Shown one piece after another: positions 17,827 through 26,836 of a stretch of 48,520 bases of DNA. Origin of the DNA: an uncultured Pirellulales bacterium (GTDB lineage: Bacteria > Planctomycetota > Planctomycetia > Pirellulales > Thermoguttaceae). Where the stretch lies: the NCBI GenBank assembly GCA_938015445.1, contig CALLPE010000015.1:1-48520 (forward strand), read 5' to 3'. A program made the translations under genes and the position numbers. Every line of letters begins with the position of its first letter. Position 1 is the stretch's first letter. The notes under the pieces are model-generated. The model was not told the origin of the DNA, did no database searches, and saw nothing but the letters and a program-made list of their open reading frames with translations.

Positions 17827-18426
17827 CTAGCTGGGGTCGTTGTCGGTCGGAAGACCATCGCGACGGTCTGTCGGCAAGGTTGATCGAGCGCCGGCCGGCT
17901 GTGCGGTTTGCCGGCGCGAGCGCATCGGTTCCTTGTCGATAGTCTGGTCGTACACGCTCAGTAGTTTCTCTTTGTCGAAGATCATTTCCTCGCGGCTCTT
18001 GCCCGATAGGTCGTACAAGCTCGTCAGTTCGATGGCGTCGACCGGGCAAGCTTCTTCGCACATGCCGCAAAAAATACAACGCAACTCGTCGATTGTGAAG
18101 CTCTCGGGATATTTCTCGCGGTCGGGCCAGGGGCTTTCGGCGGCTACGATGTCGATGCAATGGGCCGGACACGCCGTTGCGCACAAGAAACAAGCAACGC
18201 ACTTTACCCGGCCTTGCTCGTCCCGGTTGAGCCGATGCACACCGCGGTAGAGCAGAGGGTCGGGTATTTGGTGCGGCTCGTCGGGAAACTGCACCGTTTT
18301 CTTGCGGCTAAAAAGATGCCGCAGGGTGGTCGTTATCCCGTCGAGGAACAACGGCAGATAAGATCGCTCCAACAGTCCTAATTCTGGCGGTTTGATCCAA
18401 CGGATGCTCTTGTCGTGGGGGTCCAT
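17827..18426 (-). CDS. nuoI: NADH-quinone oxidoreductase subunit I (two 4Fe-4S clusters)
   Basis: A 199-residue ferredoxin-like subunit carrying clusters N6a and N6b. The two CxxCxxCxxxCP motifs are Cys76-79-82-86 and Cys117-120-123-127. The N-terminal amphipathic part contacts the membrane arm. The last 40 residues are a hydrophilic low-complexity tail. It starts 2 bases after the end of nuoH, so translation is coupled. Confidence 0.97.
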   Translation of the reverse strand: MDPHDKSIRWIKPPELGLLERSYLPLFLDGITTTLRHLFSRKKTVQFPDEPHQIPDPLLYRGVHRLNRDEQGRVKCVACFLCATACPAHCIDIVAAESPWPDREKYPESFTIDELRCIFCGMCEEACPVDAIELTSLYDLSGKSREEMIFDKEKLLSVYDQTIDKEPMRSRRQTAQPAGARSTLPTDRRDGLPTDNDPS

Positions 18427-18428
18427 AA

Positions 18429-19688
18429 TCAGTTGGCCTCGTCGGCGAGAAAGCTGGGCACCGGCAGGTCGCGGCGCGGACGATTATCTGTGCGGCTGGG
18501 ATCGGCAATGACCGTCGCTGCCCAAACAATTATCAGCGTGGCAAAACCAATCAACGCCATCCAGATTCTCCAGTCTATGCCAGTTGCCGCGCCTATCCGG
18601 TCGCCGTATTCAATCATGATTGCCACAACACCCAAATTTGCCAGCCCCCAGGGAATCATTACCCTCCAGGCTATTTGCATCAGTTGATCGAAGCGGAACC
18701 GGGGCCAGCTCCACCGGGCTATCATGAAAAACAAGATCACCGCCAACACTTTGGCAAGCATTATAACCACCCGCAGCACTGCCACCGGCCAGGTGACCAA
18801 CTCGCCGCCGGGACTGTCGATGCCGTCGGTCAGTCCCCAGATGTGCCAGCCGCCCAGAAACAGCACCACCATCAGGAAAGCGGCGGCGATCATGTGCAGA
18901 AACTCCGAGACCAGCAACAACATCAGCTTGATGCCCGAATACTCGGTGTGGTACCCGCCGACCAGTTCTTGCTCGGCTTCTGGCAGGTCGAACGGCAGTC
19001 GGGTGGCCTCGGCGAAGGCCGCCACCGTAAAGACCAGGAACCCCAACGGCTGCTGGACGATGTTCCACCAGCCACTATCGGCCTGCTGAGCGATGATCGC
19101 GTCCAGCCGCAACGAGCCGGTGGCCAACACTACGCCGAGGATGCCCAGTCCCAGCGGTATTTCGTAAGAAATCAACTGTGCCGCGCTGCGGATGGCGCCG
19201 AAGAAGCTGTACTTGTTGTTGCTACCCCAGCCGCCCAGCACCACGCCGTAAACGGCGATGCCGCCGACGGCCAGCACGTATATCATTCCCACGTCTAACT
19301 GCGGCGCAATTACCAGCTCGATTGGTTCGTGAAGTTGCCAGCTTTCGGGAAAAATCCCCCTCGGCAGTACGCTGCCGAATGGGATTACGGCGAAAACCAG
19401 TATCGCGCCCAGGAACACCACCGCCGGCGCCAGATAGTACAATGGCTTGTCGACGTGTTTGGGGACGGCCTCGCCTTTAAGCATCAATTTGACCCCGTCG
19501 GCGATCGGCTGACCCAGTCCCCATAGCCGGATGTTCGTTAGTGGGATACCCACTCGGTTGGGGCCTAACCGATCTTGCACCCAGGCGGCGATCCAGCGCT
19601 CGACCAGCACCAGGTAGGCCGAGGCAGTCATCACCCCGCCCAGTACCAAGCCGATCTTTACCAGTGCTTCGATCGTTTGCGCAAGCAT
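18429..19688 (-). CDS. nuoH: NADH-quinone oxidoreductase subunit H
   Basis: A 419-residue membrane subunit at the quinone site. The family signatures ERWIAAWVQDRLGPNRVG and AEATRLPFDLPEAEQELVGG are intact. It is longer than the E. coli protein (about 325) because of an extended loop and a C-terminal tail. It is preceded by a 310-base spacer from nuoG that holds two tandem repeats, so a second promoter for nuoH-N is possible, but none was recognised. Confidence 0.97.
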   Translation of the reverse strand: MLAQTIEALVKIGLVLGGVMTASAYLVLVERWIAAWVQDRLGPNRVGIPLTNIRLWGLGQPIADGVKLMLKGEAVPKHVDKPLYYLAPAVVFLGAILVFAVIPFGSVLPRGIFPESWQLHEPIELVIAPQLDVGMIYVLAVGGIAVYGVVLGGWGSNNKYSFFGAIRSAAQLISYEIPLGLGILGVVLATGSLRLDAIIAQQADSGWWNIVQQPLGFLVFTVAAFAEATRLPFDLPEAEQELVGGYHTEYSGIKLMLLLVSEFLHMIAAAFLMVVLFLGGWHIWGLTDGIDSPGGELVTWPVAVLRVVIMLAKVLAVILFFMIARWSWPRFRFDQLMQIAWRVMIPWGLANLGVVAIMIEYGDRIGAATGIDWRIWMALIGFATLIIVWAATVIADPSRTDNRPRRDLPVPSFLADEAN

Positions 19689-19702
19689 TGCTGGTTCGCT
19701 AA

Positions 19703-19734
19703 CTTGTTATCTTGTTATCTTGTTATCTTGTTAT
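19703..19734. repeat. 8-bp tandem repeat, four perfect copies
   Basis: CTTGTTAT occurs four times in a row, ending 15 bases upstream of the nuoH start (on the minus strand the unit reads ATAACAAG). Such a tract can vary in copy number by slippage and lies where it could affect nuoH translation. Confidence 0.97.
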
Positions 19735-19904
19735 TACGAGTATCGTTTCTTCGCTAGCGTTCTATAAGCGGTCCGACGGCGCGGTCGGCTCGCCCAGCCA
19801 CCAACATCGCTGATTGCACGCCCGGACATGTCCCGCCGCGGGCATCAGCGACTGGAAAGAGACCGGAAACTGTAACCGAATTGGATTTTCCCTTTGACCA
19901 TTTC

Positions 19905-19938
19905 ACGATTTGCAATCGGCTGACGATTTGCAATCGGC
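19905..19938. repeat. 18-bp tandem repeat, about two copies
   Basis: ACGATTTGCAATCGGC occurs at 19905-19920 and 19923-19938, an 18-bp period. It is non-coding, behind nuoG. Confidence 0.9.
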
Positions 19939-19999
19939 CTCATTGTTCGAGTTGCCCGAAAAGCTGGGAGCGACGCCCAGCCGTCAACGGCTTCTCCGG

Positions 20000-21640
20000 T
20001 CAAACATCGTGTGAACGTTCTTTGTCGGCTTGTCCTTCGGCCAGCAGGTTTACGCGCAGATCGAGTCCAGTTTCGGGAATTTCGCAAGTGGCGGCCGAGA
20101 AAAACATGATCTGTCGGGCGATGTCGTCCAAAACGCTGCGTGGGTTGAACAAGCCTGGCATACCGAGCATCTGCCAGTACAGTTGTCCTTCCGGTCGCAC
20201 TCCGCTGGGAGGCCGAATTGCCCAGGCGGAAGTTTGCAGCCAGTCGTTGCGATTGACGTACGAGCCTTCTCTTTCTGCAAACGCCGCCGCCGGCAGGATG
20301 TAACTGGCCAGGTCGCTCAACGGCGACGGAAACAAGTCCTGCACGATCAGCAGTTCTAGCCCCGCGAAGCGTTGGGCCTGTTGATGGTCGATCCACGGCA
20401 TGGGGTACCCGCCCGCAACCCATACTCCGCGGGCCAAACCGTCGGCCAGTTGCTGCAAAAGCTCGTCGAAAGACACTACTTTGCCAGCGAAGTGGGCTAG
20501 TACGGCCTCCACGCCGCGGCGGTTGGGGCATTTCTCGGCCAGCACCACGAAGCCGCCGGGGAAGTTCTGGTCCTGGCCCACCAGTGGTATCGGCCCACAG
20601 GCCAAAACGGCTTGCGCGTCCAGCGAGCGAATCAGTTTACACAGCAGGTAAGCTTCCTCGACCGAAACGAATGGCGATATAACTGCCGCCAACGGAGCGG
20701 CCGTTCGCAAGCGCTGGCACAGTTCGTCGGGCAGAAGGCCCCAGTCCAGCTCGTGCAGCGATTGGCCCTCGCGGCGCATGGGGCGCACCAAACGTCTTCG
20801 GTCGTGGACGTAGTGATACCCGTATCGGCCTTCGTTGCAAATCCACCACTTGTTCACAAACGGATTGGGCCGCGGACGAAGCCGATAGATGCGGTCCTGG
20901 TTCTCGTCGATCCATATCGAGCAGCCCACCGCGCAGCGGGTGCATATCGCCCGATGACACCGCATGAACCATACCCGCTGCCGGTAGAGGAAATCCTTGT
21001 CGGCCAGTGCGCCGACCGGGCAAAGATCGACCACGTTGCCCGAGAGATTGTTGTGCAGCGGGCGGCCGGGGAAAACATCTATCTCTTCCTGTGCTCCGCG
21101 GCCTACGACCATCAATTCGCTGCTGCCGCTGATTTCGCGCGTAAAGCGCACGCAGCGGCTGCACATGATGCACCGATCGACGAATAGCGTCACGTCGCCG
21201 ATGTCGCGCCGTCGGCTAGTGTAAGGACGCAGGTCCGCCCGGCGCTGGGGCTGACCATGCAAAAAATGATAGTCCTGGAGCAAGCACTCTCCGGCCTTGT
21301 CGCAAATGGGACAGTCGATCGGATGGCGCAACAGCAGACCTTCTTCCACGCGGGCCCGGGCCTGACGGACTTTCTCGCTGGTGGTGACGAATACCGTGCC
21401 GTCCACGGCCGGGGTGTTGCACGCCGGTACCAGCTTGGGCTGCATGGTGATGCGGCCGGTCTTCGCGTCGCGCATCCCTACCTCGACCAGGCACATCCGG
21501 CAGCTTCCCACCACCGAAAGCCCGGGATGCCAGCAATAGTGTGGAATCTCGATTCCCACCAGCCGCGCCGCCTCGATGCCATTGAGGCGTCGGCCTTCGG
21601 GCAGGATCAGTTCGCGTCCGTCGATGATCACTACAGCCAT
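20000..21640 (-). CDS. nuoG: NADH-quinone oxidoreductase subunit G (short form)
   Basis: A 546-residue NuoG. Ligands for all expected clusters are visible: 2Fe-2S N1b Cys36-47-50-74; His106-Cys110-113-119 (N5); Cys157-160-163-207 (N4); and a further CxxCxxxC plus distant Cys (233-236-240-268), the N7-type site. The molybdopterin-oxidoreductase-like C-terminal domain is shortened compared with E. coli (about 900 residues), as in many non-enterobacterial complexes. It carries electrons from NuoF towards NuoI. It starts 147 bases after nuoF, a spacer too short for another subunit. Confidence 0.95.
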   Translation of the reverse strand: MAVVIIDGRELILPEGRRLNGIEAARLVGIEIPHYCWHPGLSVVGSCRMCLVEVGMRDAKTGRITMQPKLVPACNTPAVDGTVFVTTSEKVRQARARVEEGLLLRHPIDCPICDKAGECLLQDYHFLHGQPQRRADLRPYTSRRRDIGDVTLFVDRCIMCSRCVRFTREISGSSELMVVGRGAQEEIDVFPGRPLHNNLSGNVVDLCPVGALADKDFLYRQRVWFMRCHRAICTRCAVGCSIWIDENQDRIYRLRPRPNPFVNKWWICNEGRYGYHYVHDRRRLVRPMRREGQSLHELDWGLLPDELCQRLRTAAPLAAVISPFVSVEEAYLLCKLIRSLDAQAVLACGPIPLVGQDQNFPGGFVVLAEKCPNRRGVEAVLAHFAGKVVSFDELLQQLADGLARGVWVAGGYPMPWIDHQQAQRFAGLELLIVQDLFPSPLSDLASYILPAAAFAEREGSYVNRNDWLQTSAWAIRPPSGVRPEGQLYWQMLGMPGLFNPRSVLDDIARQIMFFSAATCEIPETGLDLRVNLLAEGQADKERSHDV

Positions 21641-21787
21641 GCCGGAATGCCCATTCCCGCAGTAAGCCTTGAAATTTCAGACATCAAACTTCAACTTTCC
21701 GTCTTCGTGCCTTGGTGTCTTGGTGGTAAACAAAGTCCTCTCTCTCGGCTTTGCCTGCCGATAGTCGGCTGTGTGGCGCCGGGCCGG

Positions 21788-23143
21788 CTAATGTGCCACG
21801 GCGCTTTGCTCCAGGGCCGGCACGGGCTGGGTTTCCATCCAACCGGCGACGTTGGTGTGCTTGATGTAATCCTCGAACTCCTGGCGAAACTTGCGGATGG
21901 CGGTCTTGATCGGCCAGGCGGCGCCGTCGGCCAGACCGCAGATCGTCGTGCCCGGCAATATGCCGATTGTGTCGCCGATTTCCAACAGCAAATCCAGGTC
22001 CTTGATTCTTCCTCGGCCAGCTTTGATGCGCCGCAGCATTTGCAGTGCCCAGTGAGTGCCTTCGCGGCACGGGGTGCACTGGCCGCAGCTTTCGTGGGCA
22101 AAGAAGCGGCAGGAGTTGTAGAGGAAATCGACCATCGAGTAGGTTTCGTCCAACACGATCAGGCAGCCTGTGCCCAATCCCAAACACCCCACCCGCAACG
22201 GCCCGGAAAAGTCCATCGGCGTATCGATTTCCTCGGCGGTTATCACGCCGGTGCTGAGTCCGCCGGGGACAACGGCCTTCAGCTTGCGTCCTTTCCACAC
22301 TCCGCCAGCGAAGCGTTCAATCAGTTCCCGGCAGCTTATGCCCAGCGGCGCTTCGTAACAGCCGGGCCGGTTGACATGGCCGCTGATGCCGAACAGTTTC
22401 GGCCCATAGCTGCCTGGGTCTCGCGGATCGTTGGGATCGGCGGGCGTACCGATGGACTTGAACCACGCCACGCCGCGCTCCAGGATGTGCTTGACGCAAG
22501 CGACCGTTTCTACATTGTTGACCACCGTGGGTTTGCGGAACAGTCCTTCGACGGCGGGAAAGGGCGGTTTGATGCGCGGCCAAGCCCGGCGGCCTTCGAT
22601 GCTTTCGATCAGCCCGGTCTCCTCGCCGCAAATATACGCCCCAGCCCCACGATGCAGATAAACCTCCAGCGAAAAGCCGCTACCCAGGATGTTCCGTCCC
22701 AGGTAGCCGGCTGCGCGGGCTTCATCAATGGCCGCTTGCATACGTTTCCAGCACAGCGGGTATTCGTAGCGGATATAGATGTAGGCCCTCGAAGCACCGG
22801 TGGCGTAGCAGCTTATGATGGTGCCTTCCAGCACTTGATGCGGGTCGTGTTCCATCTGCACCCGGTTGACGAACGTGCCCGGCTCGCTCTCGTCGGCGTT
22901 GACACAGAAGTAGATTGGGCCGGGATGTTTATCGGGCAGGAACGACCACTTCAGACCGGTGGGGAAACCCGCCCCGCCACGACCCCGCAAGTTGCTCGCC
23001 CGCACTATTTCCACCACTTCCTGCGGACTTTTCTCTTTCAGCACCTTCCGCAAAGTAGAGTAGCCGCCGCTGGCAAGGTAAGCAGCCAGCGTGTGGCTAT
23101 TGGGCTTTCCTACGTTAGCCAACAATACGTTTTGATAAGGCAT
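21788..23143 (-). CDS. nuoF: NADH-quinone oxidoreductase subunit F (NADH-binding)
   Basis: A 451-residue flavoprotein where NADH enters complex I. Motifs are RGRGGAGFPTG (residues 53-63, nucleotide and FMN loop), NADESEPGTF (82-91), GAGAYICGEETGLIESIEG (167-185) and the N3 4Fe-4S ligands Cys353-356-359 and Cys402. The frame is open up to 23260, but that region contains the promoter (23246-23274), so the ATG at 23143 is taken. It is the first gene of the nuo operon here; its usual partner nuoE is not in the window. Confidence 0.96.
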   Translation of the reverse strand: MPYQNVLLANVGKPNSHTLAAYLASGGYSTLRKVLKEKSPQEVVEIVRASNLRGRGGAGFPTGLKWSFLPDKHPGPIYFCVNADESEPGTFVNRVQMEHDPHQVLEGTIISCYATGASRAYIYIRYEYPLCWKRMQAAIDEARAAGYLGRNILGSGFSLEVYLHRGAGAYICGEETGLIESIEGRRAWPRIKPPFPAVEGLFRKPTVVNNVETVACVKHILERGVAWFKSIGTPADPNDPRDPGSYGPKLFGISGHVNRPGCYEAPLGISCRELIERFAGGVWKGRKLKAVVPGGLSTGVITAEEIDTPMDFSGPLRVGCLGLGTGCLIVLDETYSMVDFLYNSCRFFAHESCGQCTPCREGTHWALQMLRRIKAGRGRIKDLDLLLEIGDTIGILPGTTICGLADGAAWPIKTAIRKFRQEFEDYIKHTNVAGWMETQPVPALEQSAVAH

Positions 23144-23696
23144 CGTCGGTAAACCGCTGAGCGCGGCGGAGCGGAACCGCCGGGCGATTCCTTCGCCAGA
23201 AGCCCGTAACAGACATCGCTCGCGCCGCCGTGCAGGGATGGCAGCAATATACACTGTCATACTATATCTGTCGAGAATGGGGGCAAGTCGGTCGTCGCCC
23301 CGCCCTGCTTATTAGATGTCGAGGAAGCCGTATGTCGTGCCCAGACAGCTTGATGAGTGCATGTCGTGCCGTTCTGGCCTCATGAGTGCATGTTGCCCCG
23401 AGAAAGCCGCATTTCGGTCCGAAAAAACTGCATTTCGTCCGGAGGAACATATACCGTGCGGAGAAAATCGCCCTGCCGTGGCCGGTGTGTGTCTTGAAAG
23501 CGGCATGCTACCAAAGATACCATTGCTCAGCGGCCGCAGGACGCCGACCGGCAGTGGCAACGGCCTCGACCGACCAGGGGCAGGTAAACGTACCGCGGCC
23601 GACGGCGCTGCACCTACTGCAAGCGCGTCGGCCGGCCGAGGCTAAACTTCCACAGCCAAGCCGCCAACGAACAATTGTTTGCTGCTGGGAGTCCTT
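23144..23696. other. divergent spacer between nuoF and the photolyase gene
   Basis: The nuoF side holds its promoter. Around 23325-23455 there are degenerate repeats: GAGTGCATGT occurs twice, GTCGTGCC twice, and GCATTTCG twice. No gene was recognised. Confidence 0.6.
23246..23274 (-). promoter_or_regulatory. sigma70 promoter of nuoF
   Basis: On the minus strand TCGACA (23274-23269), a 17-base spacer, and TATATT (23251-23246): 5/6 matches in each box with ideal spacing. The start would be near 23239, giving a leader of about 96 bases before the nuoF ATG. Confidence 0.65.
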
Positions 23697-25184
23697 ATGT
23701 CGTCGCAAGAGCGCACAATCGCTGTGCCACCGGTGCGAATTCGGCAATTAAACGGGGCGGTTCCCAACGCGGATGGGCGGTTCGTGTTCTATTGGATGAA
23801 TGCCTTTCGCCGCGCGGAGTGGAACTTCAGCCTCGATCGGGCCGTGCATTGGTGCCTGAAACTGAATCGCCCGCTGGTGGTAGTGGAGACGCTATCGTGC
23901 GGGCAGCGATGGGACAGCGATCGGCATCATCGGTTCGTGATCGACGGCATGGCGGAAAACGCCCGGCGGCTCGATCGGCCCGGCGTAGCTTATTATGCAC
24001 TGATCGAGACTGCCCAGGGCTTGGCCGAGCAGGCGGTCGTGGCTTTGGCCCGCACAGCATGTGTGGTGGTCACCGACGACTTTCCGCTGCGTGAGCATCG
24101 CGTTCGGATCGCAGCCGTCGCCGGGCGATTGGGCGTGCTGGTCGAGGCGGTCGATTCCAACGGCGTGTTGCCGCTGCGGGCGGCTGACCGAATTTTTCCT
24201 ACCGCTTTTTCTTTCCGCCGCTTTCTCCAGCGAACCCTGCGCGATCACTTGTTGGAGTTTCCTCAGGCCGACCCGTTCAAAACCGTGCGGCTCCCGAGCT
24301 GCGCGCCAAACCAGGCGAACGAGTTTGACGTGCCGGGCGCTTTCACCCCGACCACGCTGCGCGCCGAGCAGCCCACGCTGGCAGCGATTCCGCTAGATCA
24401 TGCAGTTATGCCCGTGGGAACAAAAGGCGGAATCAAGGCAGCCAAGGGGGCATGGCGTCGGTTTTTGGCTGGCAAGGTGAAGGAGTATGCCGCACGGCGC
24501 AACCACCCGGACGACGATGCGACCAGCGGCCTTTCGCCGTATCTGCACTTCGGCCACATATCGGCACACGAGGTTTTCGCCGAGCTGTCCGCCGCTGAGA
24601 ATTGGAACCCTGGGCAACTCAGCCCGCGCGCCAGCGGTTCTGCGGAAGGCTGGTGGGGGATGAGTCCTTCGGCCGAGGCGTTTCTGGACGAGCTGATCAC
24701 TTGGCGCGAACTGGGCTACAACATGTGCGCTTTCAGCGATGATTACGACAGTTTCGATTCGCTGCCCGACTGGGCCAAACAGACCTTGGAAAAACATACC
24801 GCCGACGCGCGCGATTACGTTTATACCCTGGAGCAGTTTGAAAAAGCCCGTACGCACGATCCGTTGTGGAACGCCGCCCAGAGGCAACTGGTCCGCGAAG
24901 GCCGACTGCACAATTACCTGCGGATGCTATGGGGGAAGAAGATTCTCCAGTGGACATCCACGCCGCGCAAGGCTCTGGCGGTGATGATCCATCTGAACAA
25001 CAAGTACGCCCTGGATGGTCGGGACCCGAATTCCTACTCGGGTATCTTCTGGGTTTTGGGGCGTTACGACCGGGCGTGGGGGCCCGAGCGACCGGTATTC
25101 GGCACGGTCCGCTATATGTGCTCTCGAAACACCGCACGTAAGGTACGCGTGAAGGAGTATCTGCGGAAGTTCGGCGACAAATGA
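23697..25184 (+). CDS. class II CPD photolyase
   Basis: A 495-residue class II deoxyribodipyrimidine photolyase, repairing UV-made cyclobutane pyrimidine dimers with light through FAD. The N-terminal antenna domain has FVFYWMNAFRRAEWNFSLDRA. The C-terminal FAD and DNA-binding domain has GLSPYLHFGHISAHEV, LDELITWRELGYNMC, YLRMLWGKKILQW and LDGRDPNSYSGIFWVLGR, all class II landmarks. The ATG at 23697 (GGGAG upstream) is preferred to an in-frame start 18 bases earlier. It stands alone, divergent from nuoF. Confidence 0.95.
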   Translation: MSSQERTIAVPPVRIRQLNGAVPNADGRFVFYWMNAFRRAEWNFSLDRAVHWCLKLNRPLVVVETLSCGQRWDSDRHHRFVIDGMAENARRLDRPGVAYYALIETAQGLAEQAVVALARTACVVVTDDFPLREHRVRIAAVAGRLGVLVEAVDSNGVLPLRAADRIFPTAFSFRRFLQRTLRDHLLEFPQADPFKTVRLPSCAPNQANEFDVPGAFTPTTLRAEQPTLAAIPLDHAVMPVGTKGGIKAAKGAWRRFLAGKVKEYAARRNHPDDDATSGLSPYLHFGHISAHEVFAELSAAENWNPGQLSPRASGSAEGWWGMSPSAEAFLDELITWRELGYNMCAFSDDYDSFDSLPDWAKQTLEKHTADARDYVYTLEQFEKARTHDPLWNAAQRQLVREGRLHNYLRMLWGKKILQWTSTPRKALAVMIHLNNKYALDGRDPNSYSGIFWVLGRYDRAWGPERPVFGTVRYMCSRNTARKVRVKEYLRKFGDK

Positions 25185-25273
25185 ACTGCCAACACCGGTG
25201 CAGGTCGACTTCGCCAAAATAATAGAGGTTGTTCTGGTGTTTCGCTCCGCTCCCGGCTGCGGTGACGTGGTTG

Positions 25274-25330
25274 TTGTTGTTGTTGAAGACGGCTTGTTGT
25301 TGTTAAAGACGGGTTGTTGCTACAGACGGC
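25274..25330. repeat. 20-bp tandem repeat, nearly three copies
   Basis: Units at 25274-25293, 25294-25313 and a 17-base partial copy at 25314-25330, each a TTG run followed by AAGACGG or a close variant. Confidence 0.9.
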
Positions 25331-25665
25331 TCGCTACTTTACAGTAAACGGCCCGCTGATTTCGAGGCTCTAACAGAACGTCCTTTTTCGGATAGTCCAC
25401 GCTGAAAAAACCTGGTATTTCAACCTTTTGGGTGCTGTTTGGTGTAAGAGCCTCGAACAGATTTCCTGGTTGAGTGGGACTGCCGGCTTGTCCGGCAGTG
25501 CAGTGGCGATTTGCCTTGCAGGTGACCACCAGCCATTGAGATGAACCGGCGGGGAGCCAGCCCTGCCACCCGATTCTACCGCACTGCTGGGCAAACTCTT
25601 CCGCACTGGTGGAGAAACCAACCGTGCCACCCTACCGCGGCACCTGCGGACCATGTTGCGCTGCT

Positions 25666-25715
25666 ATGGCGAATTACCCCCATGTCCCTGATGGCGAACT
25701 ACCTTATGTCCCTAC
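25666..25715. repeat. 25-bp tandem repeat, two clear copies, then decaying
   Basis: Copies at 25666-25690 and 25691-25715 share ATGGCGAA(T/C)TACC and ATGTCCCT. Further decayed relatives (CCATATCCCC, CACATGTCTCTG, GTGTGTCCG) follow to about 25800. Confidence 0.8.
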
Positions 25716-25969
25716 AACGGCACCATATCCCCACGGTAACTACCACATGTCTCTGCAATAACGGCAGTGTGTCCGTATAATAGCCCTGCCGCGTCTCTAC
25801 AATGAAAGGTGGATCACAGTTTGTTTCTACACCCAGAACCAGAAAGTTTCGGCAAGCGAAAACAGAAAGGCAATCGCGCGGTGCGGCGCTATCACAGAGG
25901 CGTAATGGCCACTAAATGGATGTGGGCGGGCAAGCCGTGGCGGGTCATCGCTGTAGCGGGGAAAGTGCG

Positions 25970-26746
25970 ATGTCGGGTCGCTTCTTTGTGGACCATCCGG
26001 TCGAGGGTCGGTACGCGGTGTTGATTGGTGCAGAAGCACATCACTTGACCAATGTGATGCGCGCTCGGCCGGGCGATTGTGTAACGCTCTTCGACGGCAC
26101 CGGCGTCGAGTTTACTGCCGAGGTGGCCGCCGTGCGCCGGGGTCAGGTTGACCTGGTGATCCACGAAGCCCGCCGAGTGGACCGCGAGCTAACGTTTCCG
26201 CTGACGCTGGCCGTAGCGCTTCCGAAGGGGCAACGGCAGCATTGGCTGGTGGAAAAGGCTGTCGAACTGGGCGTCAAGCAGCTTGTGCCGCTGTTGTGCG
26301 CCCGCGGAGTAGCCCAGCCAACCGAAAGCGCGCTGGAGCGGCTGCGACGCGCGGTGATCGAAAGCAGCAAACAGTGCGGGCGTAACCGGCTGATGGAGAT
26401 CGCTCGGCCGCAACAGTGCCGTCTGTTCTGCCAATCGGCCGACCGCACGGCGCTTCGCATAATGGCTCATCCCTGTCCCTGGCCAGAGGCCGAGCACGTG
26501 GCTGCTGAGTCGGACGGCCTGAGCAGCCACCGCTGGATGGGTCATGCCGAGGCCTGGGCGGGCGAAGGGTTCATCCTGGCCGTTGGTCCGGAAGGCGGAT
26601 TCACCGAAGACGAGGTGGCTTTCGCCCGACAGCAAGGCTGGCGAACCGTGGGCTTGGGACAGCGCACACTGCGGGTCGAAACGGCTTGCGTGATGCTGAT
26701 ATGCTGGGCGCTGGTGGCCGCCGGAGCGGCAGTCAGCTTTCACTGA
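25970..26746 (+). CDS. rsmE: 16S rRNA m3U1498 methyltransferase
   Basis: A 258-residue SPOUT methyltransferase. The N-terminal PUA-like part has HHLTNVMRARPGD. The C-terminal knot has KGQRQHWLVEKAVELGV, ESSKQCGRNRLMEI, AVGPEGGFTEDE (204-215) and LGQRTLRVETA (229-239), the SAM-binding trefoil motifs of RsmE. The ATG at 25970 gives MSGRFFVDHP, a normal start, and is preferred over the in-frame upstream ATG at 25916. The stretch around residues 150-195 is longer and less conserved than usual. No prmA is adjacent. Confidence 0.95.
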   Translation: MSGRFFVDHPVEGRYAVLIGAEAHHLTNVMRARPGDCVTLFDGTGVEFTAEVAAVRRGQVDLVIHEARRVDRELTFPLTLAVALPKGQRQHWLVEKAVELGVKQLVPLLCARGVAQPTESALERLRRAVIESSKQCGRNRLMEIARPQQCRLFCQSADRTALRIMAHPCPWPEAEHVAAESDGLSSHRWMGHAEAWAGEGFILAVGPEGGFTEDEVAFARQQGWRTVGLGQRTLRVETACVMLICWALVAAGAAVSFH

Positions 26747-26836
26747 TGGCGATGGCGCAGCCCGGCACGCTTATCGCCCGCGGTCAAGCTGCTATACCCA
26801 TACCCGCCTGCCACGTCATAAGGACGTCACATCTGG

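Larger units (their letters stand above)
19689..19999. other. repeat-bearing spacer between nuoG and nuoH
   Basis: A 311-base gap inside the nuo operon. It holds four copies of an 8-bp unit and two of an 18-bp unit (separate entries) and no open frame of interest. Confidence 0.7.
25185..25969. other. 785-base repeat-rich spacer before rsmE
   Basis: There is no gene. It holds a 20-bp (TTG-rich) repeat at 25274-25330 and degenerate 25-bp repeats from 25666 (both listed), plus CCGCACTG(C/G)TGG repeats near 25580. A perfect -10 box TATAAT (25776-25781) lies in the repeat tract, without a good -35. Confidence 0.65.

Noticed and set aside
21641..21787. Possible nuoE between nuoF and nuoG
   Set aside because: 147 bases are too short and contain no Cys-motif frame.
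21257..23152. Long plus-strand open frame of 631 residues opposite nuoF and nuoG
   Set aside because: It is a shadow: antisense to two clearly conserved genes, rich in His/Gln/Ala, with no family motifs.
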